The notes under the pieces: model-generated | Told to the model about the DNA's origin: nothing | Database searches by the model: none | Seen by the model: the letters and a program-made list of their open reading frames with translations, nothing else | Position numbers and translations under genes: made by a program | Shown here: one piece after another, positions 18,722 through 28,285 of the stretch | Numbering within the stretch: the first letter of the stretch is position 1 | Layout: every line of letters begins with the position of its first letter | DNA from: Planctomycetota bacterium | GTDB taxonomy: Bacteria > Planctomycetota > UBA8742 > UBA2392 | Assembly: GCA_019636195.1 (NCBI GenBank) | Contig: JAHBYA010000004.1 | Coordinates: 124,001-188,000, forward strand | Direction of reading: 5' to 3' | Length of the DNA: 64,000 nt

Positions 18722-19566
18722 TGGACCTGTTACTCACTGACAAGACCGTGCTCATCACCGGCGCATCCGGCGGCATCGGCCGCGCACTTGCCAGAGCATT
18801 TGCCGCAGAGGGCTGCAACCTGGTGCTCACCGGCCACAGCAACTTCGAAGCATTGCAAGGCTGGCTGGCTGAACACTCTTTTGCTGACCGCGCCATTGCT
18901 GAATACGCCGACGTGACTGACCTTGCGGAAATGCAGCAGGCGTTCAAAACCGGCGTCAAACGTTTCGGGCGAGTTGATATCTGCGTCGCCAACGCCGGCA
19001 AATGGCCCGCGCCCAACGAGCGCCTTGACCAGATGTCGCCCGCGCGCTTTGAAGAAACGCTGCGCGTGAACCTGCTGGGCAGCGCATGGACCGCCAAGGC
19101 CTTCATGGAGACTTTGGCCGCAAACGGCCCCCGCGCCGACGGCCACGGTGCAGCGCTGACCTTCATTGGCAGCACTGCCGGCCGCCACGGCGAGCCCGGC
19201 CACTGCGACTACGCGGCAAGCAAGGCCGCGCTGCGCGGGCTGATGCTGTCGCTGAAGTCCGACATCGCGCGCATTGATCCTTTTGCGCGAGTCAATGTGG
19301 TCGAGCCCGGCTGGACTGTCACCGAAATGGCAAGACCGGCACTGGAGCAACCGGGCGTAATCTCGCGCATTGTGCGCACAATGGCCATGCGCCAAATTGC
19401 CAAGGCCGACGACATCGCTCGCACGGTGGTGGCGCTCAGCAGCCCGGCAATCAGCAGGCACACCAGTGGCGAAGTCCTGACAGTCTCCGGCGGCATGGAC
19501 GGCCGCACGCTGTGGGGCGAAGACGACATCGACGAAGACGCCATCCGCCAACGAGTAAAGGGCTGA
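18721..19566 (+). CDS. Short-chain dehydrogenase/reductase (SDR)
   Basis: A 281-residue classical SDR. The Rossmann nucleotide-binding motif is TGASGGIGRALA near residue 14, NAG is present (CVANAGKW), and the catalytic set is Ser in TFIGSTAGRHG with Tyr and Lys in YAASKAALRG. It most likely uses NAD(H) or NADP(H) on a small alcohol or ketone. The ATG overlaps the stop of the sugar dehydrogenase by 1 nt, so the two are probably translated together. A 15-bp hairpin begins at the last base of its stop codon. Confidence 0.9.
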   Translation: MDLLLTDKTVLITGASGGIGRALARAFAAEGCNLVLTGHSNFEALQGWLAEHSFADRAIAEYADVTDLAEMQQAFKTGVKRFGRVDICVANAGKWPAPNERLDQMSPARFEETLRVNLLGSAWTAKAFMETLAANGPRADGHGAALTFIGSTAGRHGEPGHCDYAASKAALRGLMLSLKSDIARIDPFARVNVVEPGWTVTEMARPALEQPGVISRIVRTMAMRQIAKADDIARTVVALSSPAISRHTSGEVLTVSGGMDGRTLWGEDDIDEDAIRQRVKG

Positions 19567-19601
19567 TGCAAAGCCCGGCACGCCAGTGCCGGGCTTTGCA
19601 T
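19566..19601 (+). terminator. Hairpin at the SDR stop codon
   Basis: A perfect 15-bp stem (19566-19580 with 19587-19601) with a 6-nt loop starts in the TGA stop. The 3' arm includes CTTTGCAT but no U-run follows, so it is a probable but not classic terminator. Confidence 0.55.
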
Positions 19602-19625
19602 CACAGAGCCACAGAGTCACAGAGA
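19602..19625. repeat. CACAGAGN octamer array, three units
   Basis: Three tandem 8-nt units, each CACAGAG plus one variable base, lie directly after the SDR hairpin. Perfect apart from the last base of each unit. Confidence 0.75.
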
Positions 19626-19662
19626 ACCGCAAAAACTGCCTGCAGATAGACCCAGACGGGCC

Positions 19663-19688
19663 GTGGCGCGGGCGCCCCGCCCGTGCGC
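19663..19688. repeat. GC-rich 26-nt element, copy 1
   Basis: This 26-nt segment matches 35791-35816 at 24 positions. Its core can fold with the CGGGCG-type arm pairing to CGCCCGTG. In both places it lies next to ATCTGCG-type sequence. Confidence 0.75.
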
Positions 19689-19861
19689 GGTTCCCACAAA
19701 CAGCAACCTCTCAGCAAGTACGCCCCGCGCCCGCTGTTAATGGCGAACTTGGCGACAGGCACACGTGCGCCAGCCCCGCCCGGCCCTCCTCCGAATGCGG
19801 CGCGTTCCTGCGGTTCGGGCGCTGCGCGCCCCTGACCGTGCCGGTTTGGCGCGCATTTGCC

Positions 19862-19891
19862 TTATCTGTGTTTATCTGCGCCCATCCGTGG
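19862..19891. repeat. ATCTGYG decamer array, three units
   Basis: Three consecutive 10-nt units share the core ATCYGYG, 14 nt before the ABC ATPase start codon. The same family, inverted, is at 35761-35790. Confidence 0.7.
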
Positions 19892-19905
19892 CTAAAACAG
19901 GCTCG

Positions 19906-20649
19906 ATGGAAGAAGAGCAGATTTATGTGCTGGCCGACAGCGCCCGCGCCACGGTCTTTGAAGCGCGCGGCGTCACCAAAGTCTATCGCATGGGCGAAGT
20001 TGAAGTTCACGCCCTGCGCGGCGCCGACGTTGACCTGTACGAGGGCGAATTCGTCGTGCTGCTGGGCCCAAGCGGCAGCGGCAAATCAACGCTGCTGAAC
20101 ATTCTGGGCGGGCTCGACACACCCACTGCCGGCACAGTGCGCTACCACGACAACGACATCAGCAGCGCCGGCGACCGCGAGCTTACCGAATACCGCCGCA
20201 ACCACGTCGGCTTTATCTTTCAGTTTTACAACCTGATCCCGAGCCTCACGGCCCGCGAGAACGTCGCCCTGGTCACCGAGATCGCCCGCGACCCCATGCG
20301 CCCCGAAGAAGCGCTTGCGCTTGTAAAACTCGCCGACCGCATGGACCACTTTCCCAGCCAGCTTTCCGGCGGTGAGCAGCAGCGGGTGGCGGTCGCGCGC
20401 GCGGTGGCCAAGCGGCCGAACGTGCTGCTGTGCGACGAGCCCACGGGGGCGCTGGATTTCAAGACCGGCATCAAGGTGCTGGACGCCCTGGAAAGCGTAA
20501 ACCGCGAGCTTGGCACCACCACGGCTGTGATCACGCACAACGCGGCCATCGCCGAAATGGCGGACCGCGTGGTGCACATCGCCGACGGGCGCATCGCGAA
20601 AGTGGACGTAAACCTGACCCGCAAGAAACCCGCGGAGTTGAGCTGGTGA
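19906..20649 (+). CDS. ABC transporter ATP-binding protein (LolD/MacB type)
   Basis: A 247-residue ATPase that drives the adjacent FtsX-type permease. Walker A is GPSGSGKST, the Q-loop follows in [16 protein letters not shown], the signature is [14 protein letters not shown], and Walker B is [12 protein letters not shown], which is the LolD/MacB/FtsE form. The switch His is in AVITHN. The start is placed at 19906 ([13 protein letters not shown]); the upstream open frame runs through repeats. Its stop overlaps the permease GTG start by 4 nt (GTGA). The set ATPase, permease, adaptor suggests export across or extraction from the inner membrane. Confidence 0.93.
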   Translation: MEEEQIYVLADSARATVFEARGVTKVYRMGEVEVHALRGADVDLYEGEFVVLLGPSGSGKSTLLNILGGLDTPTAGTVRYHDNDISSAGDRELTEYRRNHVGFIFQFYNLIPSLTARENVALVTEIARDPMRPEEALALVKLADRMDHFPSQLSGGEQQRVAVARAVAKRPNVLLCDEPTGALDFKTGIKVLDALESVNRELGTTTAVITHNAAIAEMADRVVHIADGRIAKVDVNLTRKKPAELSW

Positions 20650-23006
20650 TTCCCGCCCTTGACCGCAAACTGCTGCGCGACCTGTGGCGCATGAAGGGCC
20701 AGGCGCTGGCGATTGCCGCCGTCATCGCCGCGGGCGTGGCGATGTACGTCAGCCAGCTAGGCATGCTGGATTCGCTGCGGCTGACCCAGCACGAGTACTA
20801 CAGCCAGTATCGCTTTGCGCACGTGTTCGCCGGTTGCAAGCGCGCGCCCGAAAGCGTGATGGAAGACATTCGCGGGATTGATGGCGTGCAGACCGCCGAG
20901 TCACGCGTGGTCTGGGGCGTAACGCTGGACGTGCCGGGGCTTGATGAGCCCGCCGTCGGGCAACTGATCAGCTACCCCGACCACGGCGAGCCGTTGCTGA
21001 ACGACCTGTTCATTCGCACAGGGGACTTGCCGCAGGGGCCGGACCAGATCGCCGCCAGCGAAGCCTTTTGCAAAGCCCACAAGTTCAAGCCCGGCGACAG
21101 CGTGGTGGCGCTGATCAACGGGCGCAAGCGCAGGCTTACGATCACGGCGATTGTGCTTTCGCCCGAGTACGTCTATTCGCTGCCGGCGGGCGGATTCATC
21201 CCGGACGACAAGCGCTACGGCGTGTTCTGGATGCGGCGGCATGAGCTTGCCGGCGCGTCCGACATGCAGGGCGCGTTCAATGACGTGACGCTGACCCTGA
21301 AGCCCGGCGCCAGCGAACCCGAAGTGATGCGCCGCCTGGACGACGTGCTGGCGCCCTACGGCGGCCGGGGCGCGATGCCGCAACGGTTGCAGCTTTCCAA
21401 CTGGTTCTTGAACAACGAGATCACGCAGCTTGAGCAGTTCGGAAACGTCCTGCCCGTGATCTTTCTGGCCGTGGCCGCATTCTTGCTGAACGTGGTCATG
21501 TCGCGCCTGATCGCTACCCAGCGCGAACAGGTGGCCGCGCTCAAGGCCTTCGGCTATCGCGACCGCGACGTCGCCATCCACTACGCCAAATTCGTGCTGC
21601 TGGTGTCGATCATCGGGGGCATCATTGGCGCCGCAGCCGGCGCGTGGATGGGCCGCGGGCTCACGCAGATCTACACCGAGTTCTACCACTTCCCGGTGCT
21701 GGTGTTCCGGCTTGACCCGCTGTTGCCGGTCAGGGCGCTGGCGATTACCGCGGGCGCGTCGTTGCTCGGGGCCATGGCCAGCGTGCGCAAGGCCGCCGCC
21801 CTGCCGCCCGCCGAGGCAATGCGGCCCGAAGCTCCCCCCACCTACCGCCGCACGCTTGTTGAGCGCATCGGCCTCGAGCATGTGCTGCGCCAGCCGACAC
21901 GCATGATCCTGCGTGAGCTTGAACGCCGCCCGGTCAAGGCAGCCCTGAGCGTGCTGGGCATCAGCATGGCAGGCGCGCTGCTGGTCGTCGGCTTCGGCTT
22001 CATTGACATGGTGAACTACGTGATCGACAGCCAGGCCAACGTGCTGCAGCGTGAAGACGTGAGTGTTACTTTCATTGAGCCGCGCAACCGCAGCGCGCTG
22101 CACGACCTGCGCGCCATGCCCGGCGTGCAGCACGCTGAGCCGTTTCGCAACGTGCCGGCGCGCCTGCGGTTCAAGCATCGCTGGCGGCTGGCGGGCATCA
22201 ACGGCGTTTCACGAAACGCAACACTCAATCGCGTCGTGGACGAAGATTTGAAGCCGCTGGTGCTGCCCGATGAAGGCGTGGCATTGTCGCGCGCGCTGGC
22301 CGATGTGCTGGGCATAACCGGCGGCGACATGCTGACGCTTGAGGTGCTGGAAGGCGAACGGCCGACGCGACAGGTGCGGGTCGCCGCGCTGGTGGACGAC
22401 TTTCTGGGGCTGAACGCGTACATGGACCTTGAGGCGCTGAACCGCCTGATGCGGCAAGACGGCGTGATTTCGGGCGCGCACATCAGCGTTGACCCGGCGG
22501 CGCAGCGGCAACTGTACCGGCAACTGAAAGACACACCGTTTGTGGCGGGCGTAAGCCTGAAGCAGGCGGCGATCGACAACCTGCGCAAGACCATGGCCGA
22601 AAACATTTTAATCACGCTGGGCATGACGGTGTTTTTCGCGGGCGTGATCACTTTCGGCGTGGTCTATAACGCGGCGCGCATTTCACTGTCTGAGCGCTCG
22701 CGCGAACTTGCCAGCCTGCGCGTGCTGGGCATGACGCGCGGCGAAATCAGCTACATTCTGCTGGGCGAGCTTGCGATCCTGGTGCTGGCCGCGGTGCCTC
22801 TGGGCTGCCTGCTGGGGTACTGGATGGCGCGCGGCACGCTTGCGGCGCTGAACACTGAGACGTTCCGGCTGCCGTTTGTCATGAGCGACATGTCGTACTC
22901 GGTGGCGGCGACGGTGGTGCTTGTGGCGGGCGCGATCTCGGCGCTGATTGTGCGGCGGCGGCTGGACCGGCTTGACCTTGTGGAAGTATTGAAGACCAAA
23001 GAGTAA
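20646..23006 (+). CDS. FtsX-like ABC transporter permease
   Basis: A 786-residue permease with two FtsX-like halves. An N-terminal helix ([20 protein letters not shown]) leads into a large periplasmic MacB-type domain. A three-helix FtsX block follows around residues 255-400 ([20 protein letters not shown]), then a second helix, a second periplasmic domain, and a final three-helix block. The GTG start sits inside the stop of the ATPase gene, so coupling is tight. The double-FtsX layout is common in transporters that handle lipids, lipoproteins or large hydrophobic compounds; the cargo here is unknown. Confidence 0.9.
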   Translation: MIPALDRKLLRDLWRMKGQALAIAAVIAAGVAMYVSQLGMLDSLRLTQHEYYSQYRFAHVFAGCKRAPESVMEDIRGIDGVQTAESRVVWGVTLDVPGLDEPAVGQLISYPDHGEPLLNDLFIRTGDLPQGPDQIAASEAFCKAHKFKPGDSVVALINGRKRRLTITAIVLSPEYVYSLPAGGFIPDDKRYGVFWMRRHELAGASDMQGAFNDVTLTLKPGASEPEVMRRLDDVLAPYGGRGAMPQRLQLSNWFLNNEITQLEQFGNVLPVIFLAVAAFLLNVVMSRLIATQREQVAALKAFGYRDRDVAIHYAKFVLLVSIIGGIIGAAAGAWMGRGLTQIYTEFYHFPVLVFRLDPLLPVRALAITAGASLLGAMASVRKAAALPPAEAMRPEAPPTYRRTLVERIGLEHVLRQPTRMILRELERRPVKAALSVLGISMAGALLVVGFGFIDMVNYVIDSQANVLQREDVSVTFIEPRNRSALHDLRAMPGVQHAEPFRNVPARLRFKHRWRLAGINGVSRNATLNRVVDEDLKPLVLPDEGVALSRALADVLGITGGDMLTLEVLEGERPTRQVRVAALVDDFLGLNAYMDLEALNRLMRQDGVISGAHISVDPAAQRQLYRQLKDTPFVAGVSLKQAAIDNLRKTMAENILITLGMTVFFAGVITFGVVYNAARISLSERSRELASLRVLGMTRGEISYILLGELAILVLAAVPLGCLLGYWMARGTLAALNTETFRLPFVMSDMSYSVAATVVLVAGAISALIVRRRLDRLDLVEVLKTKE

Positions 23007-23015
23007 ACAACCTGC

Positions 23016-24194
23016 ATGAAGTGGGTGAACCGCATCCTGTTGATCGTCGCCGCGCTGGCCGTAATCGGCCTTGTCGCCTATGGCTTCATTCCAAAGCCGG
23101 TACCCGTGGAGCTTGCCAAGGTAACGCGCGGCGAAGTGCTGCTTACCATCGACAACGAATCGCGTACCCGCGTGCGCGACCGCTACACACTGTACGCGCC
23201 GGTGGCGGCCACAATGCGACGCATCACGCTCAAGGCGGGCGACCCGGTGAGCCCGGGTCAGGTCATCGCGGAACTTGCCCCGCTGCCGCCCCAGCCGCTG
23301 GACGCGCGCGCGCGGGCCGAAGCCAATTCTCGTGTGCAGGCCGCCGAAGAAAGGCTCAAGGCGGCAGGCGCGGAGATTGAGGCGGCCCAGGCCGACCAGG
23401 AGTTTGCAACCAAAGAGGCGGAACGCTTGACCGGCCTTGAGGCCAAGAAGCTCGCGTCCACCGAGTCCAAAGAAGCCGCGATCGCCCGATTGGCGGCGGC
23501 GAACGCGCGGCTGGCCTCGGCGCGCTTTCATCATGCGGCGGCAGGCTTTGACCGCGACATGGCGCGCGCGGCCCTGATCACGGGCAATGAAGGCACTGTG
23601 GCTCTTGAGTTGAAGGCGCCGGTCGGCGGGCGTGTGCTGCGCGTGCTGCGCGACAGCGAGGGCACGGTCGCCCCCGGGGAGCCGCTTCTGGAGCTGGGTG
23701 ACCCGGCTAGCCTTGAGGTGGTGGCTGACCTGCTTTCGCGCGACGCCGTGCGCGTGCAGTCGGGCATGCGCGTGCGCCTTGAACGCTGGGGCGGCGAAGT
23801 CGCGCTGAAAGGCCGCGTGCGGCTGGTTGAGCCGTTCGGGTTTACAAAGTTTTCGGCCTTGGGCGTGGAAGAACAGCGCGTGAACGTGCTGATCGACTTT
23901 GATGAACCGCGCGAGCGCTGGGCCGCGCTGGGCGACGGTTATCGGGTCGAGTCGCGGGTGATACTGGTGGAGCGGTTACAGACGCTGCGCGTGCCGGCGG
24001 GCGCATTGTTCAACACCGAGCAGGGCACAGCACTGTTCGTTGTCCGCGACGGCAAAGCGACCGAGCTGCAACTGAAAGTCGGCGTGCGCAGCGGCCTCGA
24101 CGCCGAGGTGCTGAGCGGCTTGAACGAAGGCGATGAAGTGATCGTGCATCCCGGCGATGAAGTCAAAGACGGCGTGCGCGTTGTCCCCCGGTAG
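23016..24194 (+). CDS. HlyD-family periplasmic adaptor protein
   Basis: A 392-residue membrane-fusion protein with an N-terminal anchor (ILLIVAALAVIGLVAYGF). It then has a lipoyl half-motif (GDPVSPGQVIAEL), an alpha-helical hairpin (about residues 95-190, rich in Ala, Glu and Lys), a second lipoyl half (APVGGRVLRVL), a beta-barrel domain, and a membrane-proximal end with VPAGALFN. It begins 9 nt after the permease and completes an exporter of the MacA/MacB order, though reversed from the E. coli gene order. No outer-membrane channel gene is in the window. Confidence 0.9.
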   Translation: MKWVNRILLIVAALAVIGLVAYGFIPKPVPVELAKVTRGEVLLTIDNESRTRVRDRYTLYAPVAATMRRITLKAGDPVSPGQVIAELAPLPPQPLDARARAEANSRVQAAEERLKAAGAEIEAAQADQEFATKEAERLTGLEAKKLASTESKEAAIARLAAANARLASARFHHAAAGFDRDMARAALITGNEGTVALELKAPVGGRVLRVLRDSEGTVAPGEPLLELGDPASLEVVADLLSRDAVRVQSGMRVRLERWGGEVALKGRVRLVEPFGFTKFSALGVEEQRVNVLIDFDEPRERWAALGDGYRVESRVILVERLQTLRVPAGALFNTEQGTALFVVRDGKATELQLKVGVRSGLDAEVLSGLNEGDEVIVHPGDEVKDGVRVVPR

Positions 24195-24218
24195 CGCGCC
24201 TCGGGGTTTGGGGTCAAC

Positions 24219-25232
24219 TTGATCCGCAGCCTGCAACAGTCCCTGCAACGCTGGTACGCGCGCAACGCCCGCGACCTGCCGTGGCGCAGGCGTGTGACGC
24301 CCTACCGGGTTTGGGTCAGCGAGATCATGCTGCAACAGACGCGCGTCGAAGCGGTGCGCCAGAAGTATGTGGCCTTCATGCGCCGCTTTCCGACCCTGCG
24401 CGCGTTGGCTCAGGCCCCGCTTGAGCACGTGCTTGAGGCCTGGTCCGGCCTTGGCTACTACCGCCGCGCGCGCATGCTGCACGCCGCGGCGCGGGAGATT
24501 GCTGCACGCCACAGGGGCCGCTTTCCGCGCTCGCATGCGCAACTGCTGGCGCTGCCCGGCGTGGGCCGCTACACCGCAGGCGCGATCATGAGCATCGCGT
24601 TTGACCAGCCGTGCCCGATTGTGGACGGCAACATTGTGCGCGTGTACGCGCGCCTGCATCGCACTGCCAAGCCCGCCAACAAGGACGTCTGGGCATTCGC
24701 GCAGCAGTGGGCTGACAGCGCCGCTGCGCCGGCGATCATGAACCAGGCGATCATGGAACTGGGGGCGATCGTCTGCACGCCGGTCACTCCCCGCTGCGAC
24801 ATCTGCCCCGTGCGCAAGCACTGCAAGGCCGGCCGCCACGGCGACGCACGCGAGTTTCCGGCCCCCGCACCGCGCGGGGAAAAGCGCAGCGTGCGCTATC
24901 TGCTGCTTGTGCTCCGCGATGCAAAGGGCCGCGTGCTGCTGCGCAAGCGGCCCCAGGGCGACAAAGGCAGTTTGCTGCCGGGCGGCCTGTGGGAGCTTCC
25001 TCATGCCGAGTGGCCGCAAGGCGCGCCGACGCCCGAAATCCCTGCCGACAATCTTCGGCTCACCGGCAAAGCCGTCCAGGTCACGCACAGCATCATGGAC
25101 TGCAACGTGACCCTGCACGTTCAGCCGGCGACCGGCGGCGCTGCAGGCCGCTGGTTCACAATGCAGCAGGCGCAGGCCGCGGCAATTTCATCGGCGACGC
25201 GCAAAGCGCTGCTCACGGGCTATCCGGGCTGA
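24219..25232 (+). CDS. mutY: A/G-specific adenine DNA glycosylase MutY
   Basis: Removes adenine mispaired with 8-oxoguanine. The 337-residue protein has the catalytic Glu in SEIMLQQTRV, the helix-hairpin-helix LPGVGRYTAGAI, the catalytic Asp in IVDGNIVRVYAR, and the iron-sulfur loop with four cysteines spaced C-x6-C-x2-C-x5-C (ending CDICPVRKHC). The last about 110 residues form the NUDIX-like 8-oxoG recognition domain. The start is a TTG, preceded by a GGGG stretch. It follows the exporter by 24 nt but probably has no functional tie to it. Confidence 0.95.
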   Translation: MIRSLQQSLQRWYARNARDLPWRRRVTPYRVWVSEIMLQQTRVEAVRQKYVAFMRRFPTLRALAQAPLEHVLEAWSGLGYYRRARMLHAAAREIAARHRGRFPRSHAQLLALPGVGRYTAGAIMSIAFDQPCPIVDGNIVRVYARLHRTAKPANKDVWAFAQQWADSAAAPAIMNQAIMELGAIVCTPVTPRCDICPVRKHCKAGRHGDAREFPAPAPRGEKRSVRYLLLVLRDAKGRVLLRKRPQGDKGSLLPGGLWELPHAEWPQGAPTPEIPADNLRLTGKAVQVTHSIMDCNVTLHVQPATGGAAGRWFTMQQAQAAAISSATRKALLTGYPG

Positions 25233-25274
25233 TCGCGTAAACTACAATCCGCCCGGGCCCCCACAGGAGAAGCC

Positions 25275-26567
25275 ATGACAAGACTAGTAATGATCCCGTT
25301 GGTCGCGCTGCTGTGCGCGCCGCTGACAGCCGGCGAGGCCGAGCAGGCCAATGCCCAGAAGTTTCTGGAAAGCCAGACCGCGCTCAACGATGCCGCCAAA
25401 GGCGAAAGCACGCTGAAGCTGCGGATGCTGGGCGTATCGGTCGGCAAATTCACGATCAAGGTCGAGCACGGCGAGTACGACGGCACCAAGTGCTACGTGG
25501 TCACAGCCGCGGGCGAGTTTGAACTCGGCGGCGTGAAGTCAAAACTGGCGGCCAACTCACGCATTACGCACAACCTTCACATCCTGCGCGAAACCAGCAC
25601 TGAGCACGAAAACGACGAGCTGGTGAAGAGCATTGAATACACCGACGCCAACGGCGTGCTCAAGGTCAAGCTGTTCAACAAGAAGGCGGATCACGAGGCC
25701 GACCGCGAAGTTGAATCCGAAGTCAAGCCCGAGCCGCGCATGCTGGTGGGCATGGCCCACATGCTGGCGCAGGTGCTGATTCCCGCCGAAGCCGGCCGGA
25801 AGTACGAGTTCGTGGACTGGCACATTGAGGCCGCGCGCAGCTTTGCGCTTACGCTGGAGGCCGCGGGCGCCGAAGACGTCGCCGGCGGCAAGGCGCGCAA
25901 AGTTGTGACGCACGGCAGCGACTTTGAACGCGGCGAAGAGGGCAAATGGGAAGAAAGCAGCAAGTCTGAGTCCGTGTGGTTGAGCGGCCCCTCGTTCGTG
26001 CGCGTGAAGTTCAAGGACGGCACGCTGCTGGACTCCGGCCCCGACCCCAAGCGCACGCCGATCAGCAAGGAAGCGCTGGCCAAGCAGGACAAAGAACTGC
26101 ACCCCGCCATCCTGTTCTTTGACGCGATCGGGGCCAAGGACGAAGAGCTCTTGAAGAAGGCGGTCAACATGGACCGCTTCATTGACTTCGTGATCGAGAA
26201 CAACGAAGAGCTCAAAGACCTAGAGCCCGAAGACAAGGCCGCCGTCAAGGAGTACCTCAAACCCGAGATGGCCAAGAACTTCTTCAATGACGAAAAGGAA
26301 AAGACCGACGTCGAGAAGAAGCGCGAAGCAGCCGTCATGCAACTGCTGAAGCACGAGGAGAACTTCGAAGTCATCAAGATCGAAGAGTACACAGCCGTGG
26401 TGTTCACCGGCGAGGCCAAAGACATGTTCGGCAACATGGCCTTCTACGTCGAGAAGAACAAGGAAGGCGCCTGGCAGGTAATCTGGGTCGGTGAACGGCC
26501 AGCCGAAAAGAAGAAGCCCGAAGAAAAGAAACCGGGCAAGGAAAAGGAAGAAGAAGAGGAGTACTAG
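25275..26567 (+). CDS. Secreted protein of unknown function with charged tail
   Basis: A 430-residue protein with AGGAGAAG ahead of its ATG and a signal peptide (MTRLVMIPLVALLCAPLTAG). The N-terminal about 210 residues are beta-rich and recall the fold of DUF3108-type outer-envelope proteins, but without a decisive motif. A helical, highly charged region follows (about residues 265-370), then a short mixed domain containing VIKIEEYTAVVFTGEAKDMF, and a Lys/Glu tail. I do not assign a function. It ends at a terminator shared with the convergent vWA gene. Confidence 0.65.
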   Translation: MTRLVMIPLVALLCAPLTAGEAEQANAQKFLESQTALNDAAKGESTLKLRMLGVSVGKFTIKVEHGEYDGTKCYVVTAAGEFELGGVKSKLAANSRITHNLHILRETSTEHENDELVKSIEYTDANGVLKVKLFNKKADHEADREVESEVKPEPRMLVGMAHMLAQVLIPAEAGRKYEFVDWHIEAARSFALTLEAAGAEDVAGGKARKVVTHGSDFERGEEGKWEESSKSESVWLSGPSFVRVKFKDGTLLDSGPDPKRTPISKEALAKQDKELHPAILFFDAIGAKDEELLKKAVNMDRFIDFVIENNEELKDLEPEDKAAVKEYLKPEMAKNFFNDEKEKTDVEKKREAAVMQLLKHEENFEVIKIEEYTAVVFTGEAKDMFGNMAFYVEKNKEGAWQVIWVGERPAEKKKPEEKKPGKEKEEEEEY

Positions 26568-26590
26568 CCGTCAGGCACACACACACAGCA

Positions 26591-26620
26591 AAAGGGGACA
26601 GGCTGCCGCCTGTCCCCTTT
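26591..26620. terminator. Bidirectional hairpin between convergent genes
   Basis: A 13-bp perfect stem (26591-26603 with 26608-26620) has a 4-nt loop. On the minus strand it ends in TTTTG after the vWA lipoprotein gene; on the plus strand in CCTTTG. Confidence 0.75.
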
Positions 26621-26646
26621 GTCCTTCTGCTTGCGCACCAGTTTCT

Positions 26647-28209
26647 CTACTTGCCGCCGGCTACGCCTGTATCTTTGGCCTGCTCGAGCTTGATTGCCTT
26701 GGTGATCAGGTTGGCAAGTTCCAGCACGTCGCTGTCGTCGGTTTCGGCGATCAGCTTCTTTACGTCTTCCAGCAGCGCGTTGTAGCTGCCGCCTTTGGCC
26801 CAGTAGCTCTTGCGCAGCAGCTCGGCAAACTCGGCGACGTTGGCCGCAACACGCAGGTTCACGGGCGCGTCGGCCCAGGCCTTGATGTCGCGGGTAGTCG
26901 CGCCCCTGGTGACTTCCACAAACTCGTTCAGCTCATCGTGCTTGTAGCGCACGGTGGCCTTGGCGATGTCGCCGGTGGCGCCCTCGACCAGCTTGATTTC
27001 GTACAGCGCCGTCACGCTGTGGCCTGCGCCCACTTCGCCGCCGTCCACACTGTCGTTGCGAAAGTCCTCATTCTTCAGCCAGCGGTTTTCGTAGCCCAGC
27101 AGGCGCCAGCTTTTCACGACTTCCGGGTTGAACTCAAGCTGCACCTTGGTGTCGCGGGCCACCACCTGCAGCGTGCCGGTCAGGTTATCGACGAAGATGC
27201 GCTTGGCTTCGTCCAGCGTGTCCACATAGGCGTAGTGTCCGTCGCCCTTGTCGCCCAGCTGCTCAAGCAGTGTGTCGTTGTAGTTGCTCATGCCGAAGCC
27301 GATGCTGGAAAGCGTGATGCCCTTTCGGCGGTACTCGACGACAGTCTTGAGAATCGCATCCGGCCCCGTCTGGCCCACGTTCGCGACGCCGTCGCTGCAC
27401 AAAATCACGCGGTTGATTGCTTTGTCGCGATAGGCGGCCGCCGCCATTTCGTAGCCCATGCGGATGCCTTCTTCGGCGTAAGTCGCGCCTTCGGCCTTGA
27501 GCGACTCCAGCGCGTCGATGATGCGCTCAGGATCATTCGTGTGGCTCAACACCTTGCGGCCGGTGCTGCCGTACACCGCGATGCCAACGTAGTCGTCTTT
27601 GCGCAATTGTTTCACCAGCATGCGCAGCGCCTTCTTCACCAGCCCCAGGCGGTTTTCCATGTCCATGCTGCCGCTGACGTCCACCACGAAGGTCAGCACA
27701 GCCGGTTTGCGCTCGGCTGGGTCGATGGTCTTGGCTTGCACGCCGACGCGCAAAAGGTGGCAATGTTTGATGTCCTGGCCGTAGCGCGACGGCGCGACAT
27801 CCATGGCGATGTTGAACACGCCGTCGCGAGGCGCTTCGTACTTGTACTTGAAGTAGTTGACGAACTCCTCGACACGGGGCGCTTCGTCGGGCGGCATGTA
27901 GCCGCGGTTCAGGTAGTCGCGGCACACGGTGTAACTGCCGGTGTCAACGTCAACGGCAAAGGTGCTTTGGCGCATGTCTTCGGTGTCAACAAACGGGTTG
28001 GTGCCGTATTGCTTATGAAACATGTCAAAGGGCTCGCCGGTGTCGGCCTTTGGCGGCTGGGCGGAGTCGTTCTGTCTCTCTACTGAAGGCGGCGATTCTC
28101 TGTCGCTTGCCAGATAGCCCACTTGCGCGCTTCCGCCCCCCGCATAGCCGCATGCGGCGACGAACATGCCCAGCATGGTGAGGGCTGCGATTGTGGTTTT
28201 GCGTTGCAT
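26647..28209 (-). CDS. vWA lipoprotein, YfbK-like
   Basis: A 520-residue lipoprotein: signal peptide with lipobox VAAC, then a vWA domain with an intact metal site (VVDVSGSMDMEN, later CSDGVANVG) and the C-terminal YfbK-type domain (DUF3520-like) with NRWLKNEDFRNDSVDGGEVG. The start at 28209 (MQRKTTIAAL) has AAAGGG upstream. It is the downstream paralogue of the gene at 28286-30094; the two share most residues from NPFVDTED to the end. With the sigma factor at 30124 they form a three-gene cassette. Likely anchored in the envelope; ligand unknown. Confidence 0.87.
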   Translation of the reverse strand: MQRKTTIAALTMLGMFVAACGYAGGGSAQVGYLASDRESPPSVERQNDSAQPPKADTGEPFDMFHKQYGTNPFVDTEDMRQSTFAVDVDTGSYTVCRDYLNRGYMPPDEAPRVEEFVNYFKYKYEAPRDGVFNIAMDVAPSRYGQDIKHCHLLRVGVQAKTIDPAERKPAVLTFVVDVSGSMDMENRLGLVKKALRMLVKQLRKDDYVGIAVYGSTGRKVLSHTNDPERIIDALESLKAEGATYAEEGIRMGYEMAAAAYRDKAINRVILCSDGVANVGQTGPDAILKTVVEYRRKGITLSSIGFGMSNYNDTLLEQLGDKGDGHYAYVDTLDEAKRIFVDNLTGTLQVVARDTKVQLEFNPEVVKSWRLLGYENRWLKNEDFRNDSVDGGEVGAGHSVTALYEIKLVEGATGDIAKATVRYKHDELNEFVEVTRGATTRDIKAWADAPVNLRVAANVAEFAELLRKSYWAKGGSYNALLEDVKKLIAETDDSDVLELANLITKAIKLEQAKDTGVAGGK

Positions 28210-28285
28210 GGTTTTCCCTTTGTGGTTCGCCTGTTTTCTTGCGCCTTGCTCCATCTCTTACGCGATGGGCTCTGGTTTGTTGTGG

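Larger units (their letters stand above)
19567..19905. other. 339-nt repeat-rich intergenic region
   Basis: No gene is supported here, although frames are open through it. It holds, in order, a terminator-like hairpin, an octamer array, a GC-rich 26-nt element that recurs at 35791, and a decamer array just before the ABC ATPase start. Composition shifts locally away from coding bias. Confidence 0.7.

Noticed and set aside
26491..28086. Long open frame on the + strand (531 codons) opposite the vWA lipoprotein gene
   Set aside because: It is the mirror of a clear vWA gene; no signal, motif or ribosome-binding site supports it. GC-rich genes often leave long antisense frames.
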